Source of the DNA: Brachypterus glaber | Taxonomy: Eukaryota; Arthropoda; Insecta; Coleoptera; Kateretidae | Assembly (NCBI GenBank): GCA_958510825.1 | Contig: OY294051.1 | Location: 1,674,001 to 1,738,000 of the forward strand | Length of the DNA stretch: 64,000 nt | Direction: 5' to 3' | Shown: positions 1 to 11,162 of the stretch, piece after piece | Numbering within the stretch: the stretch's first letter is position 1 | Layout: every line of letters starts with the position of its first letter | Notes under the pieces: generated by a model | Database searches by the model: none | What the model saw: only the letters and a program-made list of their open reading frames with translations | Told to the model about the DNA's origin: nothing | Translations under genes and position numbers: made by a program

Positions 1-1194
1 TTTTAGTAAAACCAGTTACCAATAGATTTAGTTTTTATTAAATTTATTAGTTTTAACTTTTATAACTTTTTTTTATATATACCCCATTTTCAGTTGAAAT
101 TTTTGAACAGTTCTTACCCGTTCAGAAACGCGGAACGAGTGTTATTATTTTAACGTGTTTGTATGTATTTTTGTATGTATATATGTTTGTTTTTTCTCCT
201 CTAGAGCCTAAACTGCTGGGCCGATCTTAACGATCAAAAGATTCGTTTTGATCACGCAAAAGGCATAGGCTCAAATTCCATGTTTCGATATCATTTATAG
301 TTCTCATCAGGAATGTAAACTAAACTAAACTCTATGGCTCTATGGCCCATATTAATTTTAAATAATACATTTAATTTGCCCACGTTTCGGTTTTTCATCA
401 TCATGAGGAATTTAAGCAAAAATTAGAGAAATCTATGAATTTTTTTTACGAATTCGGTATCATAGGATCCGTATTAAATTTAAAAATGGCTTTTGATTCA
501 CCAACGTTTCGGCATTCCTAATTTTCTTTATCAGGCATATAGGTATATGGAGCACATCCATTTATATGGTAGGGTTTTTTGTTACTACTTTTTTACGTTT
601 CTCAAAACGCTTGAGAACACTTTGAGCTAAAGGCTTCAGATTTGGATTATATGTTCCTTGCCTAAAGTTGTATTGATTGTATTTGGTAAACATCGGGGAG
701 GAGTAAGGGAATCAAAAGGTCAAAGGAGCAAAAAGTATTCAAAATATAAACAAAAAAAATTTTACAAATATAGGGGAAAATATTTTTCTGTTGGCAACAG
801 TATTTTTTAAATTCAATAGGATTGAAAAGTGTCGAATAAAATAGACAATACACACCAGATAAATAGAGAATCGAATGTTTAAATGTTTCCATAAAACTTC
901 AACTAGGATGTAAAACTTTTTTATTTGAATGTAGTTTTATCAAACCAATAAATATTTTATCTTGAAATAATTTTGAAATATTTTGAAATATTTTGTGATA
1001 CACTTCGAAAAATCTAGCATTTAATTAGAAATTAAGAAATATACTCAACAGGGCCGTAACTAGGGTGGGAGCAGGGGGGCTTATCCCCCTGAAGTTTTCG
1101 TTGAGCCCCCCTGGTATTTTTTTAGTCGCGTCGTCAAAAAAATCTCATTCTCGTGCACTAAGAACTAAAGTCGCTTACTCGTTACCAAAACTAC
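1..1194. other. AT-rich noncoding stretch with repeat debris
   Basis: No convincing gene was seen. Bases 360-560 contain two phrases of the CGTTTCGG / CATCATGAGG type common at the ends of degraded retroelements. Bases 1050-1125 contain a G/C-rich inverted pair (GGGGGGCTTATCCCCC and a following GAGCCCCCC) typical of a short transposon terminus. The short minus-strand open frame at 662-892 is hydrophobic AT-rich noise. Confidence 0.5.
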
Positions 1195-1475
1195 TATTAT
1201 CCAATACATACAGATAATGAGACAATTACCTGCTTTATTTTAAATAGATAAACTCAATAATAACCCCCGCGTGGCTTTTACTTTATTGAGTGGATAATTA
1301 TTTATTTTACCCACTCAACTGTCACTTGTCAAATTATTTTCTTGTAAATGTCATTAAAATTTTCAATAAAAATATGAATTTCTAAGCTATTTATTGGATA
1401 AAACCTTGTATGGCACTCATGGGTAAACCGATATTGCCCTCTCGAAAATTAACCTGCACCGGTCGGAAAGTGACT
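1195..1475 (-). repeat. Dispersed 300-400 bp element, copy 1
   Basis: This segment is nearly identical, in the opposite orientation, to 8270-8577 and 12019-12325. It begins with CCAATACATACAGATAATGA and carries the blocks 'GCGTGGCTTTTACTTTATTG' and 'ACTCATGGGTAAACCGATAT'. In the copy at 8170 the CCAATACATAC block occurs at both ends in inverted orientation, so the family probably has long terminal inverted repeats. Class not determined; no protein is encoded. Confidence 0.7.
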
Positions 1476-2084
1476 ATCAGCTGATTTTACATATCTGCTG
1501 TCATAGAATGAACAAACGTCAAACACAAAACGTAAAATTAAAAAAAAATCTTGTAAGACAATTTTTGCGTTTTTTTTTTATGTTTAGGTGTTACTAAAAT
1601 TACTATACGCACCTCGATGCAAACTTATTTCAGTGTACTTCGAGTTTTTTTACGAGGCACACTGAAAACTAGTTTCGCGTACTCGGTGCGTAATATACAT
1701 TATTAGATTCATTAAAAAAAAATGAAAATAAAATAAAAAAAAATTCAAAAATTATTTTTGAAGAAAAAATGGAGAAACATTTAAAACAGGTTTCTTTATA
1801 TTTTTAATTTTAAATTCATGTTTTAAATTTTTAACAGGCAATTTTTTTCTGTGTTTAGAATCCGATTTCGAATTAATGATGTTTCCAGGTGTACAAACAC
1901 GCAAAAGAGAATGCCAGTCAATTTTCTGAAGTAGCTTTTTGGTTAGCTAGATATATAAATTAAATTGAATGTCTGTCACTGAAGCTGAAATTTCAGCTGA
2001 AAACAAAAATTCCCCTGTCATCCTGCAATATTTTTACAATAGAGAAAATCTTAAAGAATCCAAGTATCTGTGTGAAATTTTTGA
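1476..2084. other. Noncoding, nothing recognised
   Basis: AT-rich sequence with A and T runs. I see no open frame, RNA gene or clear repeat boundary. Confidence 0.4.
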
Positions 2085-2430
2085 TATTATACTATTCGCA
2101 TCGCGTAAACGCTAGAATAGTAGTTCAAACCAAAATTGCCAAAAAAGGTCCTGGATGAAAAAGTAAGAAACTTTAAAAATGTCCGTCTGTCCGTCTGATG
2201 TCATGATTTTTGTGCACTCGATAACTAAAGAACGAATTATCCGTTCGATTCCAAATTTTTCAGGAAAAATCAAACTCCCCCAAAAACAAAAAGTTATTGG
2301 GGGTTAAACTTATTTAAAGAATGAAATAACTATCATTTTCAAAACGTTTTTTAAAAAATTCGTCTTTCGTAAAAAGAAATTTTGTTGAAAAAAAAAATGT
2401 AGGGTAAAAATTTATATAGACCCTAAGGGA
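2085..2430 (+). repeat. 'TCCGTCTG' dispersed family, copy 1
   Basis: Contains the family signature: a 'gctagaatagta' head, then TGTCCGTCTGTCCGTCTGAT, then a variant of 'CGATAACTAAAGAACGAA', then a C-rich 'CCCCCAAAAACAAAAAGTTA' block. The same order occurs at 6660-7080 (inverted), 17447-17895, 32725-33115 and 50062-50530, with a head fragment at 60775-60856. No conserved protein spans the copies; it is probably a non-autonomous mobile element. Confidence 0.7.
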
Positions 2431-2833
2431 ACGTTCAAGTATTACGTAACGCAAATTTTGATCATTTTTCAAATAAGCATTGAAAACCCTTAATTCAGAG
2501 GATGATGCAAAAACAGAGAAGGATTTATTTCATTCACCAAAAATAAAAAATAATTTCTAATCTCAAAATATAATCGCAGGAGGGCCCCTATGCCCCCCTC
2601 CCTAAAAAAGGGCCTTAGGGAATGAATTATAATGTAAAGAGTAAACTCTAAAATGCGAAGCATTACATATCTTTATAGGTTCTTTTCATTTTATTCGAAT
2701 GCTCTTCAATGTATAAAAAGGAAATTTCAAAATACGATTGATACACTTGATAAAATTTAACAAAATAAAAAATTTCTAAACAAAATATTAACTACACTGA
2801 TAAAACAGTTTATTTGTGGGAACAAGATATTAG

Positions 2834-2956
2834 GTCTGGTCTGATTGGTTAAAAAACTGTTGCCGCAACACTGCTGCTCAAGTGTGAAAGTAACGCCGCG
2901 TTCACACTTGAGCAGCAGTGTTGCGGCAAAAGTTTTTTAACCAATCAGAAACCAGT
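2834..2956. repeat. Large GC-containing palindrome
   Basis: A near-perfect inverted repeat. The left arm reads CTGATTGGTTAAAAAACTGT and then GCCGCAACACTGCTGCTCAA; the right arm is its complement, ending in AACCAATCAGA. The arms meet at 'gtgtgaaagTAACGCCGCG'. It could extrude as a hairpin, and it forms the left boundary of the element at 2891-4078. Confidence 0.75.
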
Positions 2957-4078
2957 ATCTAAATCCTACTACTACCAATTCCACTCTGCTGCTTGTTTCA
3001 AGCGGCTGCAGTTAAATTGGATTAAACTGCTGTAGTGCTGTTTTTTAGTTTTTAGTTTTTAGTTTTTAGTTTTTTAGTTTTTAAAATTGTTTAAGTTAGT
3101 ATTGATATAATTCGATATACCTAATTATATAGTAGATTTATAACAATTGTTATTCTTTTATAGGTTGTTTTATAAACAGTGGTATTTGTTTTTCTCAACT
3201 TTTATTTTTTTAGCAACTGATGAGGGCGAATTTTTGAGAAAATCGCCATCGCATTGAAAAAGAAGTAACTATATAATAGCCAATTTTTTGTGGAAACACT
3301 GGTTAACCGTACGGTTTTTATCCCCACCACTAAATTCGTATAACCGACAGTTCTCACAAAAACGCATTGGTTATTTTTTTGAGGTTTTGACAAGTAACTA
3401 ACCTAACTTCTCCCAAAAAACTGATAAGGTATATATTTTTTATATTTTCTTTGGATAAGATATGATGAAAAAGCACTTAAACTGCATTTCCAAGTTTATT
3501 TGCTCATGGGAAAGGTAATAAACAATAATGATAAGTTTAAATAGTTTTTTATATAAGAATTTAATTTAAAACCACATAAGCAAACACTTAGAAGTTAGAA
3601 AATAAAAGTTGAAATACCTTACCTACACTATTTTTTACATTTTGCATACAAATCGAGAAAAAGTCCAACAGGCCTGTAAATTATGGTGTAAATAAACAAT
3701 TTATAGGTTAAGTTTTTACGGTTAACCGTATCTAACTCACCTCCGAACCTGTGTTAGACGCGGTTACTGCTGGTTAGTGACGTCATCGCTTCCCCTCACT
3801 TACCGTATGTAACCGATTCTCACAAAAACGAGTTTCAGTAACCTGGTTAGTTCCGGTGACCCGACAAAAAATTGTCAAATAAGTGTTTATTTAATCAATA
3901 AAACGTCAAATTTTGATTTTTAAATCAAACGTAACCTTTAAAAAAAACTGTTGCAGAAACACTGCAGTGTAAATTGGCTGCATGCAGCCACATTTACTGG
4001 CAGTGTTGCGGCAACAGTTTATAGTCTGGAGTGGGGATTGCAGCCGCCACACTGCTGCTCAAGTGTGAACGCGGCGTT
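2891..4078. mobile_element. Non-autonomous DNA element with 30-bp terminal inverted repeats
   Basis: The left end TAACGCCGCGTTCACACTTG continues AGCAGCAGTG; the right end (4049-4078) is the exact complement. Both termini are flanked by AAAG, a possible 4-bp target duplication. The interior has further inverted GCAGTGTTGCGGCAAC blocks near 3930-4020 and no transposase. Superfamily is not certain. The right end lies about 260 bp upstream of the GLOD4-like start codon. Confidence 0.6.
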
Positions 4079-4335
4079 AAAAGCTTAAGACAGAAACTAA
4101 TTCCACACTATTTTGACATTGACATTTATCTAAGAAGGTTAAGAATGTCTAGAATGTCAATAGCATATAAATATTATTTTATACCTTTTTTGAAACTAAA
4201 ACAATATAAGCACAGGGGGTTTAACCCCTGGAGTTATAATACTCCTATCAAATTAACAATATATATGTTTAAAACTACTGAAAAATTGGTCCCCAAAGTC
4301 ATACTATTTGGTAAAAGTAAAACGATTTGGAAAAA

Positions 4336-5421
4336 ATGGCTTTATCGCTAAAAGGAAGAGCATTACATTGGACATTTAAAACCGCAGATAGAAAAGAAAC
4401 AGCACGATTTTGTAGAGAAATATTGGGTATGAAACCACTAAGACATGAAGAATTTCCAGAGGCTTGTGCTGCTACCAGCAATGGACCTTATAACACCAGA
4501 TGGAGCAGAACCATGGTAGGTTACGGTCTGGAAGATACACATTTTGTGCTAGAGTTAGTCTACAACTACGGGATTAGATCTTACGACCTAGGAAGTGATC
4601 TTATAGGAATTACTATAAGAAGCAGTGAAGTTTTAGAACGCGCCAAAGAACATAACTGGCCAATAGAAGAACATAACATCCTAGTAGCCCCTGGAGGTTA
4701 TGTTTTTCATATTATCGATGACGAACAACCTAAGTTTAAAGATCCAGTGGAAAAGATAACTTTATCGTCCTCAAATATAAAAAAATCTATTGCTTATTGG
4801 AACGGAATTTTGGGCCTTACTATTTTTGAAAAAAAAGCTAAAACTGTTTCATTAGGATTTAATGAAAACGATGCCAAATTGGAATTACACGATATTGGTG
4901 AAGCAGTAGAAAGAAAGACAGCATTTGGTAGAATCGCCTTTTCTGTACCTTATAACCAACAAGGAGATATAGGTGAGGTTATAACTAAAACTCATAACAC
5001 GATTTTAACACCTCTAATGTCTCTGGATACTCCACAAAAAGCTTCAATTTGGGTCACTGTACTTGCAGATCCAGATGGTCATGAAATATTATTTGTCGAT
5101 GATGAAAGTTTCAGAGAATTGTCTCAAATTGATCCATATGCCAGCAAGTTGCTAGATCAATGCATCAAAGAGGATAAAACAACTGATTCAGCTAATCCAA
5201 CTGCTTTAAATTCTCAAACAAGTAACATTGAATCAACTGCAAATAAATCAACTACTGAACATTCTCATAAAAGTAAAAGAAAATCTGTATCAAACGCAAA
5301 TAAGGCAACCGAATCAACTGCTGAAAATTCTCATACAAATAATAAAAAATCTGAATCAACCACAAATAAGGCAACTGATTCAACTACTGATCATTCTCAT
5401 GGAGGTAATAAAAACACTTAA
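4336..5421 (+). CDS. GLOD4: GLOD4-like glyoxalase (VOC) domain protein with repetitive C-terminal tail
   Basis: Single uninterrupted frame of 361 codons. I place the start at the ATG at 4336; an open TTG nine bases upstream is not a credible eukaryotic start. Two vicinal-oxygen-chelate modules are visible. Module one is about residues 5-120 and opens 'GRALHWTFKTADRKETARFC'. Module two is about residues 135-260, with 'SSSNIKKSIAYWNGILGL' and 'LADPDGHEILFVDDESF'. This order, and the NGPYNTRWSRTMVGYG segment, are characteristic of GLOD4 (about 300 residues in vertebrates). GLOD4 is a glyoxalase-superfamily protein whose substrate is not firmly established. The last 70 or so residues are an extra low-complexity tail of about three imperfect units rich in S, T, N, K and 'HSH'. 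The gene lacks introns here, so it could be an old retrocopy or a naturally intronless locus. It is intact, and AATAAA signals follow at 5450 and 5476. Confidence 0.9.
   Translation: MALSLKGRALHWTFKTADRKETARFCREILGMKPLRHEEFPEACAATSNGPYNTRWSRTMVGYGLEDTHFVLELVYNYGIRSYDLGSDLIGITIRSSEVLERAKEHNWPIEEHNILVAPGGYVFHIIDDEQPKFKDPVEKITLSSSNIKKSIAYWNGILGLTIFEKKAKTVSLGFNENDAKLELHDIGEAVERKTAFGRIAFSVPYNQQGDIGEVITKTHNTILTPLMSLDTPQKASIWVTVLADPDGHEILFVDDESFRELSQIDPYASKLLDQCIKEDKTTDSANPTALNSQTSNIESTANKSTTEHSHKSKRKSVSNANKATESTAENSHTNNKKSESTTNKATDSTTDHSHGGNKNT
5222..5418 (+). repeat. Coding minisatellite in the GLOD4-like tail
   Basis: About three imperfect copies of a 57-66 bp unit encode variants of 'NKATESTAENSHTNNKKSES'. 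The first unit lacks three codons present in the others. Unit-length differences are multiples of three, so the frame is kept. Confidence 0.75.
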
Positions 5422-5449
5422 TCAATCACAAAAAGTTTACCACAAAATT

Positions 5450-5481
5450 AATAAAATGTAACATTAATTAATATTAATAAA
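5450..5481 (+). terminator. Two poly(A) signals after the GLOD4-like gene
   Basis: AATAAA occurs at 5450-5455 and 5476-5481, 29 and 55 bases after the TAA stop. No A tract follows, so there is no direct sign of retroposition at the 3' end. Confidence 0.5.
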
Positions 5482-5523
5482 ATTGGTATTTCAAAGGGGA
5501 CATAACTTTTAAGCTTATTTCAG

Positions 5524-5592
5524 TAGAAAGAACGACTGCATTTGGTAGAATTGCATTCTCTGTACAGTTGGTACCAACAATACTGGAAAAGT
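5524..5592 (+). pseudogene. GLOD4-like fragment 1
   Basis: 'GACTGCATTTGGTAGAATTG' followed by CATTCTCTGTAC and CCAACAA matches the GLOD4-like coding sequence at about 4910-4965 (AFGRIAFSVPYNQQ). It is out of frame and truncated on both sides, about 100 bp after the intact gene's stop, indicating a decayed local duplicate. Confidence 0.75.
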
Positions 5593-6181
5593 AGGGTTAA
5601 GTAAAATTTCATGTTTTCCATAAAATTTAGTTGTGTGAATGTGGATTATTTAAATGGGGTTATGCCTGTTTGAAAAATAAGGTTAGTTTAACCATGTCAA
5701 AAATCATATGCTATTCTATGCATTTGTGTTTAGTAAATACTATTTGGATTTTGAAGCGTATCACTATTGTTAATTACTGTATTTCTGCTCTAAAATATCC
5801 CTATTCTAAAATGTCTATTATTAAATCCCCTTATCAATATATTTTGTATCTAATAAACCTGTTTTAAATACCTTTATTTTTAAAAAACACTACTAGTATA
5901 TTAGTCTCCTACAACTAAGTATTCCTCATAGTTCCTTAATTTAAAAATTATAATTATGGGTTTGACACCAGTATTCTTCGAGTATTCTTGTTTTTCTGCT
6001 TTATCTCTCCCAATTTTAAAAAAATACACCAAAATTTTTTGACTTTGACATTGATGTGGCAATAACAATATTGACACTAAATTTATTAACAAGTAAACAA
6101 ATATTTGTCAAATGAAAGATAGTTCACAATGTAATTTTTTTTATAACCCCACTTTTCCAGTTTTGTTGGTACCAAACGACT

Positions 6182-6350
6182 GTTGGTAAAATGACTGCAT
6201 TTGGTAGAATTGCATTCTCTGTACCGTATCACCAACAATAAAAATATTGAGGTTTTGAGTGACTCAAAACAAGATTTTAACACCTACTATCTCTGGATAC
6301 GCCAGAAAAACTATTGCTAATGTTACTGTACTTGCAGGTCTAGATTCAAT
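6182..6350 (+). pseudogene. GLOD4-like fragment 2
   Basis: Aligns collinearly with about 4905-5075 of the intact gene. It carries the same TGCATTTGGTAGAATTGCAT, then 'CAAGATTTTAACACCT', 'TCTCTGGATACGCCAGAAAA' and 'GTTACTGTACTTGCAGGTCT'. Small indels and in-frame stops (an early TAA after CCAACAA) make it non-coding. It is the better preserved of two relics of a tandem duplication. Confidence 0.85.
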
Positions 6351-6659
6351 GCCGGTGTGACACTTTGAGACAAGGGGAAGAGGGTCAAAAAAGGCAAAAA
6401 AAGCGTGACATACTTAATAGACGTTCCCATAGTGCAATGTTTCCATTTTTTACGAGTCCTACAGAATGTCAGTCATAGTCATGGTGTAAAAACTGACCAC
6501 TATCATAGTGCAATATATAAGGAAAATGAATGAGATATAAATTATTATATTTTCACTATTTAGCTTCGCTGGTTAATTGTAGGTCAAAATATATTCCACG
6601 TAGTTGCTTAAAAGTCGTAAAAATATTTTATGCTTCGCATTACATAGTATAATCTTCAC

Positions 6660-7080
6660 AGTGGATAAGATGTTGCGTTTTCTCTCGATATATATTTTCA
6701 AATTTTTTGGAAAACATTGGTCGACTTTTTTCTAAAATTGGTAAAATTTTTCCTTATAATAAACGTAATTTTTCAGTATGTTTTAAAAGTTTAACCCCCC
6801 CACAACTTTTATGTTTTTGGGGGGATTATTTTCAAAAACAAAGAGATCTTCCTCTCATAAAACTTAATTTTTACTGAATCTATCGCATAATTCGTTCTTG
6901 AGTTATCGTGTTCACAAAAAACGTGAAATTAGAAGTACAGACAGACGAACGGACATTTTCAAAGTTAGCTATTTTTTCATGAAACACATTTGTATTCAAG
7001 GAATTTTTGTCTAGAACGTTTTTTGGTAATTTTGGGATATTCGAAATTACCGTATACTTTGCGCTGTGAATGGTATAATA
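6660..7080 (-). repeat. 'TCCGTCTG' dispersed family, copy 2 (inverted)
   Basis: Inverted copy of the family described at 2085. It contains ACAGACAGACGAACGGACAT, GGGGGGATTATTTTCAAAAA and, at its far end, 'ATTACCGTATACTTTGCGC', the complement of the family head. Confidence 0.7.
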
Positions 7081-8168
7081 AGGCTTCCTAGTGCTAGACT
7101 ATGGCACCGCTAAAAAGCATATTGTCGTTACTCTCTGGCTACACTGCGGCTTTGCACAATAACACTCCCTAGGGGTCTTTTAGATAGACCACGTTCTATG
7201 ACTAAATGTGTTTGTTTAAATATCATTTTTATACTTCGCGCAAATTTATATTAAAAAATACAGAAAATATATATTTTTTTATATTGCTTTCCAAATATTT
7301 TTTGACATACTTAGGAGTGTATTAATTCGGTATTAATTTTTTAGCGGAGGTCAACTAAACTACTCAAAATTTGAAGTGAAACACCCAAAAATGTCAACAA
7401 ATTCAGTCAATTTTCTCTGAATTTAATCCACCAATATAAATTAAAAAAAATTACAAGAAAGGTACATGTTTTGACTATAATTCTGTCTTCATAGAGTTGC
7501 CAAAAACTTAACAGTTTACAGGGTTTTGCAGAATAAATGTGACTATTTTTGTTTACTTAAACTTAAAATATGCACCAGATATTTTAAAGAATTTTTGAAA
7601 GTTTTCCTTCTTTATTCTTTGAATCTTGTTTCTATTTCGTTTCGTTGTAGAGTTATTAAGAATTTTGGTGAAATTTATACATAATTTTTGTGCCAAAAAA
7701 CTAGGATAGAGATATTTCAGTTATTTTTTTAATGTATTTACAACCTTTGTGCTCATCAGGGCAAAATAATGGTGAATTTTGTGTTTAGTAACAATGTTGC
7801 TGTCATTCTGAGATACGCCTCTCTAGTTAAAGGGGCAATAGAAGCAATTTAGTGAGGTTAAATCACTTGATTTTAATACAACATTCCGCAAATGTCGTAA
7901 TTTGACTGCAATTGTGCATTTATGCGATCTAAGTATACTCGGTGAAGTTAACTTTACGATTACAATTGTGTAATACAAAGTGTTACAAAACAATTACAAT
8001 ACACACAAAAAAAAGAACTCTAAATTGGAGAAATTTAGTAAGTTCAGTCAGTAAAACTTCAAGCATATATGGATTAAAAATAAAAGGAAGAGGCTTTTTT
8101 CCTGTCCGACTTACACGAAGCTATTTCCCCTTCCAGTATTTTTTTTGCCAAACAAAAAAAAAATTATT
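7081..8168. other. Noncoding, nothing recognised
   Basis: AT-rich sequence with short open frames only. The 90-codon frame at 7942-8214 runs into the left inverted repeat of the next element and shows no domain. Confidence 0.4.
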
Positions 8169-8169
8169 T

Positions 8170-8577
8170 GTCCAATACATACAGATAATAAGACTTTTAC
8201 CAGCTTTATTTTAAATAGATAAAATCAATAATAACCCCCTCGTGGCTTTTACTTTATTGAGTGAATTATGGTACTAGTGGGTAACGTAAAAAAAATAACC
8301 TGCTTGGCTGACGCCTCGCAGGTTAATTTTCTCATGGGCAATATCGGTTTACCCATGAGTGCCATACAAGGATTTATCCAATAAATAGCTTAGAAATTCA
8401 TATTTTTATTAAAAATTATAATGACATTTACAAGAAAATAATTTGACAAGTGACAGTTGAGTGGGTAAAATAAATAATTATCCACTCAATAAAGTAAAAG
8501 CCACGCGGGGGTTATTATTGAGTTTATCTATTTAAAATAAAGCGGTAATTGTCTCATTATCTGTATGTTTTGGATAA
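8170..8577 (+). mobile_element. Dispersed element, copy 2, with about 90-bp terminal inverted repeats
   Basis: The first 90 bases (TCCAATACATACAGATAATA to ATTGAGTG) are repeated in reverse complement at 8478-8577. The interior has a small hairpin, AACCTGCTTGGCTGACGCCT followed by CGCAGGTTA. This is the most complete of three copies and shows the family is a foldback-type non-autonomous element. Confidence 0.7.
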
Positions 8578-9126
8578 ATGTTATTTATTAGTAATTTACA
8601 ACAAACTTGTTAAAAATTATGAGTTTACAATAACATATTTATGAATTTACAATAAAAAAATTGTATAATTTACAATATTCTTTTTTTCCAGTGCATATTA
8701 CTCAAGCAGCATTTTTTTAAGCATACCTCATTATAGTTTTTTGTGCTTAATTATTTTTTAATGTAATTATAATTCGTGTTTGTATGTTTGTATGGCAAGC
8801 CACTATAAATATGCATATTTAATAAAATGTACATATAATATGAAATGGTCAGCTTTAATTTTTAATTACGCTCTTTTACAAGGTTCACACACAGTGAAAT
8901 GATTACTAAATACAAGAACATAATATTCAGATCAAGTGGCTTAACAAGTTCTATGGGGGCCCAAAATTTTTTGATGTAAAAAAATACATAAAAGTTGTAT
9001 ATTTTTATCAATAAAAAAAAAGACTAAAAATAAATTGTGAAGCTTTTTTATAATATTGAAAAGTATAGACAATATCTTAGTGTTAATGACTGGGTAAAAC
9101 GTCTATCAAAAGAAAGCTTTCAAATA
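8578..9126. other. Noncoding, nothing recognised
   Basis: AT-rich sequence. I see no gene and no repeat shared with the rest of the window. Confidence 0.4.
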
Positions 9127-9532
9127 GCGACTTCTCCCGTTAGATTAGACAGGGACAAAAGTTCTACCCAAAAAGGATAGAAGACATACATACACTCCCA
9201 CTTCCACCCAACCAAACAAATTCTGTATTTGTTCTTTGTTGAACAAATACAATATTTACTTGGCCGGGCGAAAAGTGTAACTATATTATTTTTAATAAAG
9301 AAATTACTGGCGCCATCTAAGTTTTAGTAGAATTATCTTATTCTACAGATTCACATTAGCTATGTTCGTTCATGCCGCTCACTGCTACACCTTCCGGCCA
9401 GCCAAATACTGTATTTGTTGTGTGAAAAACAAATACAGTATTTATTTGGTTGGCTGGAAAGTGCAGCACAAATGAGATAGAGATAGGGTAGACGTCTTTT
9501 GTTTCATAATTCTAGTTGTAGAGAGCTCCATT
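9127..9532 (+). repeat. Dispersed 410-bp element with internal hairpins, copy A
   Basis: Nearly identical in reverse complement to 41036-41447. Each copy contains two internal inverted repeats built on AAATACTGTATTTGTT and ACAAATACAGTATTTATTTG, plus CTTGGCCGGGCGAAAAGTGT. No coding capacity. Confidence 0.85.
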
Positions 9533-9671
9533 GAGAATTTAAAATACTAAAAATAATGTAGAATTGTAAAGGATAATAACTTTCGATTTCCTATCCATTT
9601 GTAACTGAATATTCAGTTTACTTTTTACACTAGTTGTTTATATAAAGTAATTTTATAGTTACAATAAGTAT

Positions 9672-10806
9672 AATAAAAAACTGGTAACGACCTCAAATAT
9701 TTATAAAATTGGTTGAGTTGTGGGATATAGGACAAAAAGACAGTCAAAACTGATTTTTTTCACTACCAGCCTAAAACCACATCTTTATTACTGTTCTTTT
9801 CATTGGTAGAAATATTATTTCTCTACCTATGACGTCAGAGGTTCTAAAAATAATGAAATTGCACCATGGTGAATAATAAATTTTTATTCAGCTGTTTTGG
9901 CATCTGACGTTTCACATAATTATTAAATCACATTGCTATTATAAGTGTCTTTAGGCACCAAATTTATTTATTGCATGATAAATTAAAAAATATTAACTAA
10001 ATTAGTACCTATAAAACATGTTTTACAAAAAACACTTCGAAAAGTGAAAATCATTGGCCAATCATATTCAACCATAGATTATACAACCCATATATTACCG
10101 TAAGGATCATAGATTACTAGAGGTACAACCCATATATTGATTTTTGAGGCAATAGATTCTCCCTCAGTTTACGCCTGTCCCCTTATTTCTGGGTGAGTAC
10201 TAGAATCATCACTGTGCCTTTCACTTTCCATTTTTATATATTTTATTACACTTAACATGGAAACACTTTCTAACTTAATAATTTTAGCAGATCAGCAGAA
10301 AATTTCTGCCAGAAATGTCAAGTTATTCATTTGTTTTTTTAATGGCCGCGAACGGCCAGCGTGATATTTTAAATTTATAAGCTTTTTCATTAAATTTTAG
10401 TAAAATAAATAAATAAATAGCTAATTAATTGTACTGGTAGTGAAAAAAATACTATATTTTCCACGTGAGTGAAGATTTAACATTTTAGACCGCGTCTTGC
10501 GGGCTTCGCGCTGCGCGCTCATCCCGCAATTTGACGCAGGTCAAAAATGTTAAACTTCTCTCACTAATATACAATTACCGTAGTGGGTGGCGTTTTTTAA
10601 ATGTTTGTTTATATTTTTCTTTCTGTTCTAATCTGGTTTATATTTGACTATATGTTACCATTCTAAAAGTCTATGACTAAAATGCCTTTAACGCTTTAAT
10701 CAACCCTGAGGATGTTTACAAAGAATAAACGAAACTGTCGGTTTAGTTAACAAAGTTTTTGGCGTTGTTTTCTTTTTGGCCTATATCCCACAACTCAACC
10801 AATTTT
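9672..10806. mobile_element. 1.1-kb non-autonomous element with inverted ends
   Basis: AAATTGGTTGAGTTGTGGGA (near 9710) is repeated in reverse complement at the right side (TCCCACAACTCAACCAATTT, ending about 10805). The word TTACAATAAGTAT occurs at about 9659-9671 and again at 10805-10817 and may be a target duplication. Inside, 10450-10555 is a GC-rich hairpin (AACATTTTAGACCGCG facing GGTCAAAAATGTTAAA). Near the right end CTGAGGA and GAAAC flank a GTTTA/TAAAC stem, similar to a hammerhead core. Confidence 0.5.
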
Positions 10807-10817
10807 ACAATAAGTAT

Positions 10818-11162
10818 CACAATTGTTTTATATTACATGTTTTTCTCTGCGTGAATTATGCCTAATGCAAATTTTTCGTGTTAAAAACATGTTTCGTGTA
10901 TTTGCAATTTAAAATTCAAAAGGATAGCTTAAACGCGTAATTCTTTTGACATGTTTAGAGCGCATATGTATTTACAAATACGCGTGTGTATCCAAGTATA
11001 AACACCCTTAATAGTAACAAATTTGAACACATATAATGTAATAAATTTTGGGATTAGTGTTACCAATATAAATAGAAACTCAATTGTAAAACCAACCGCG
11101 ATTTATTATATTGCTTCGCTTTATATTAGGGTCACTTCATCTAATAGTTATTTATGGTACTA
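10818..11162. other. Noncoding, nothing recognised
   Basis: AT-rich. The 71-codon frame at 11023-11238 crosses into the adjacent transposon end and is not supported as a gene. Confidence 0.35.

Noticed and set aside
4031..4351. 106-codon open frame overlapping the start of the GLOD4-like gene
   Set aside because: No domain; it begins inside a transposon end and overlaps the real gene in another frame.
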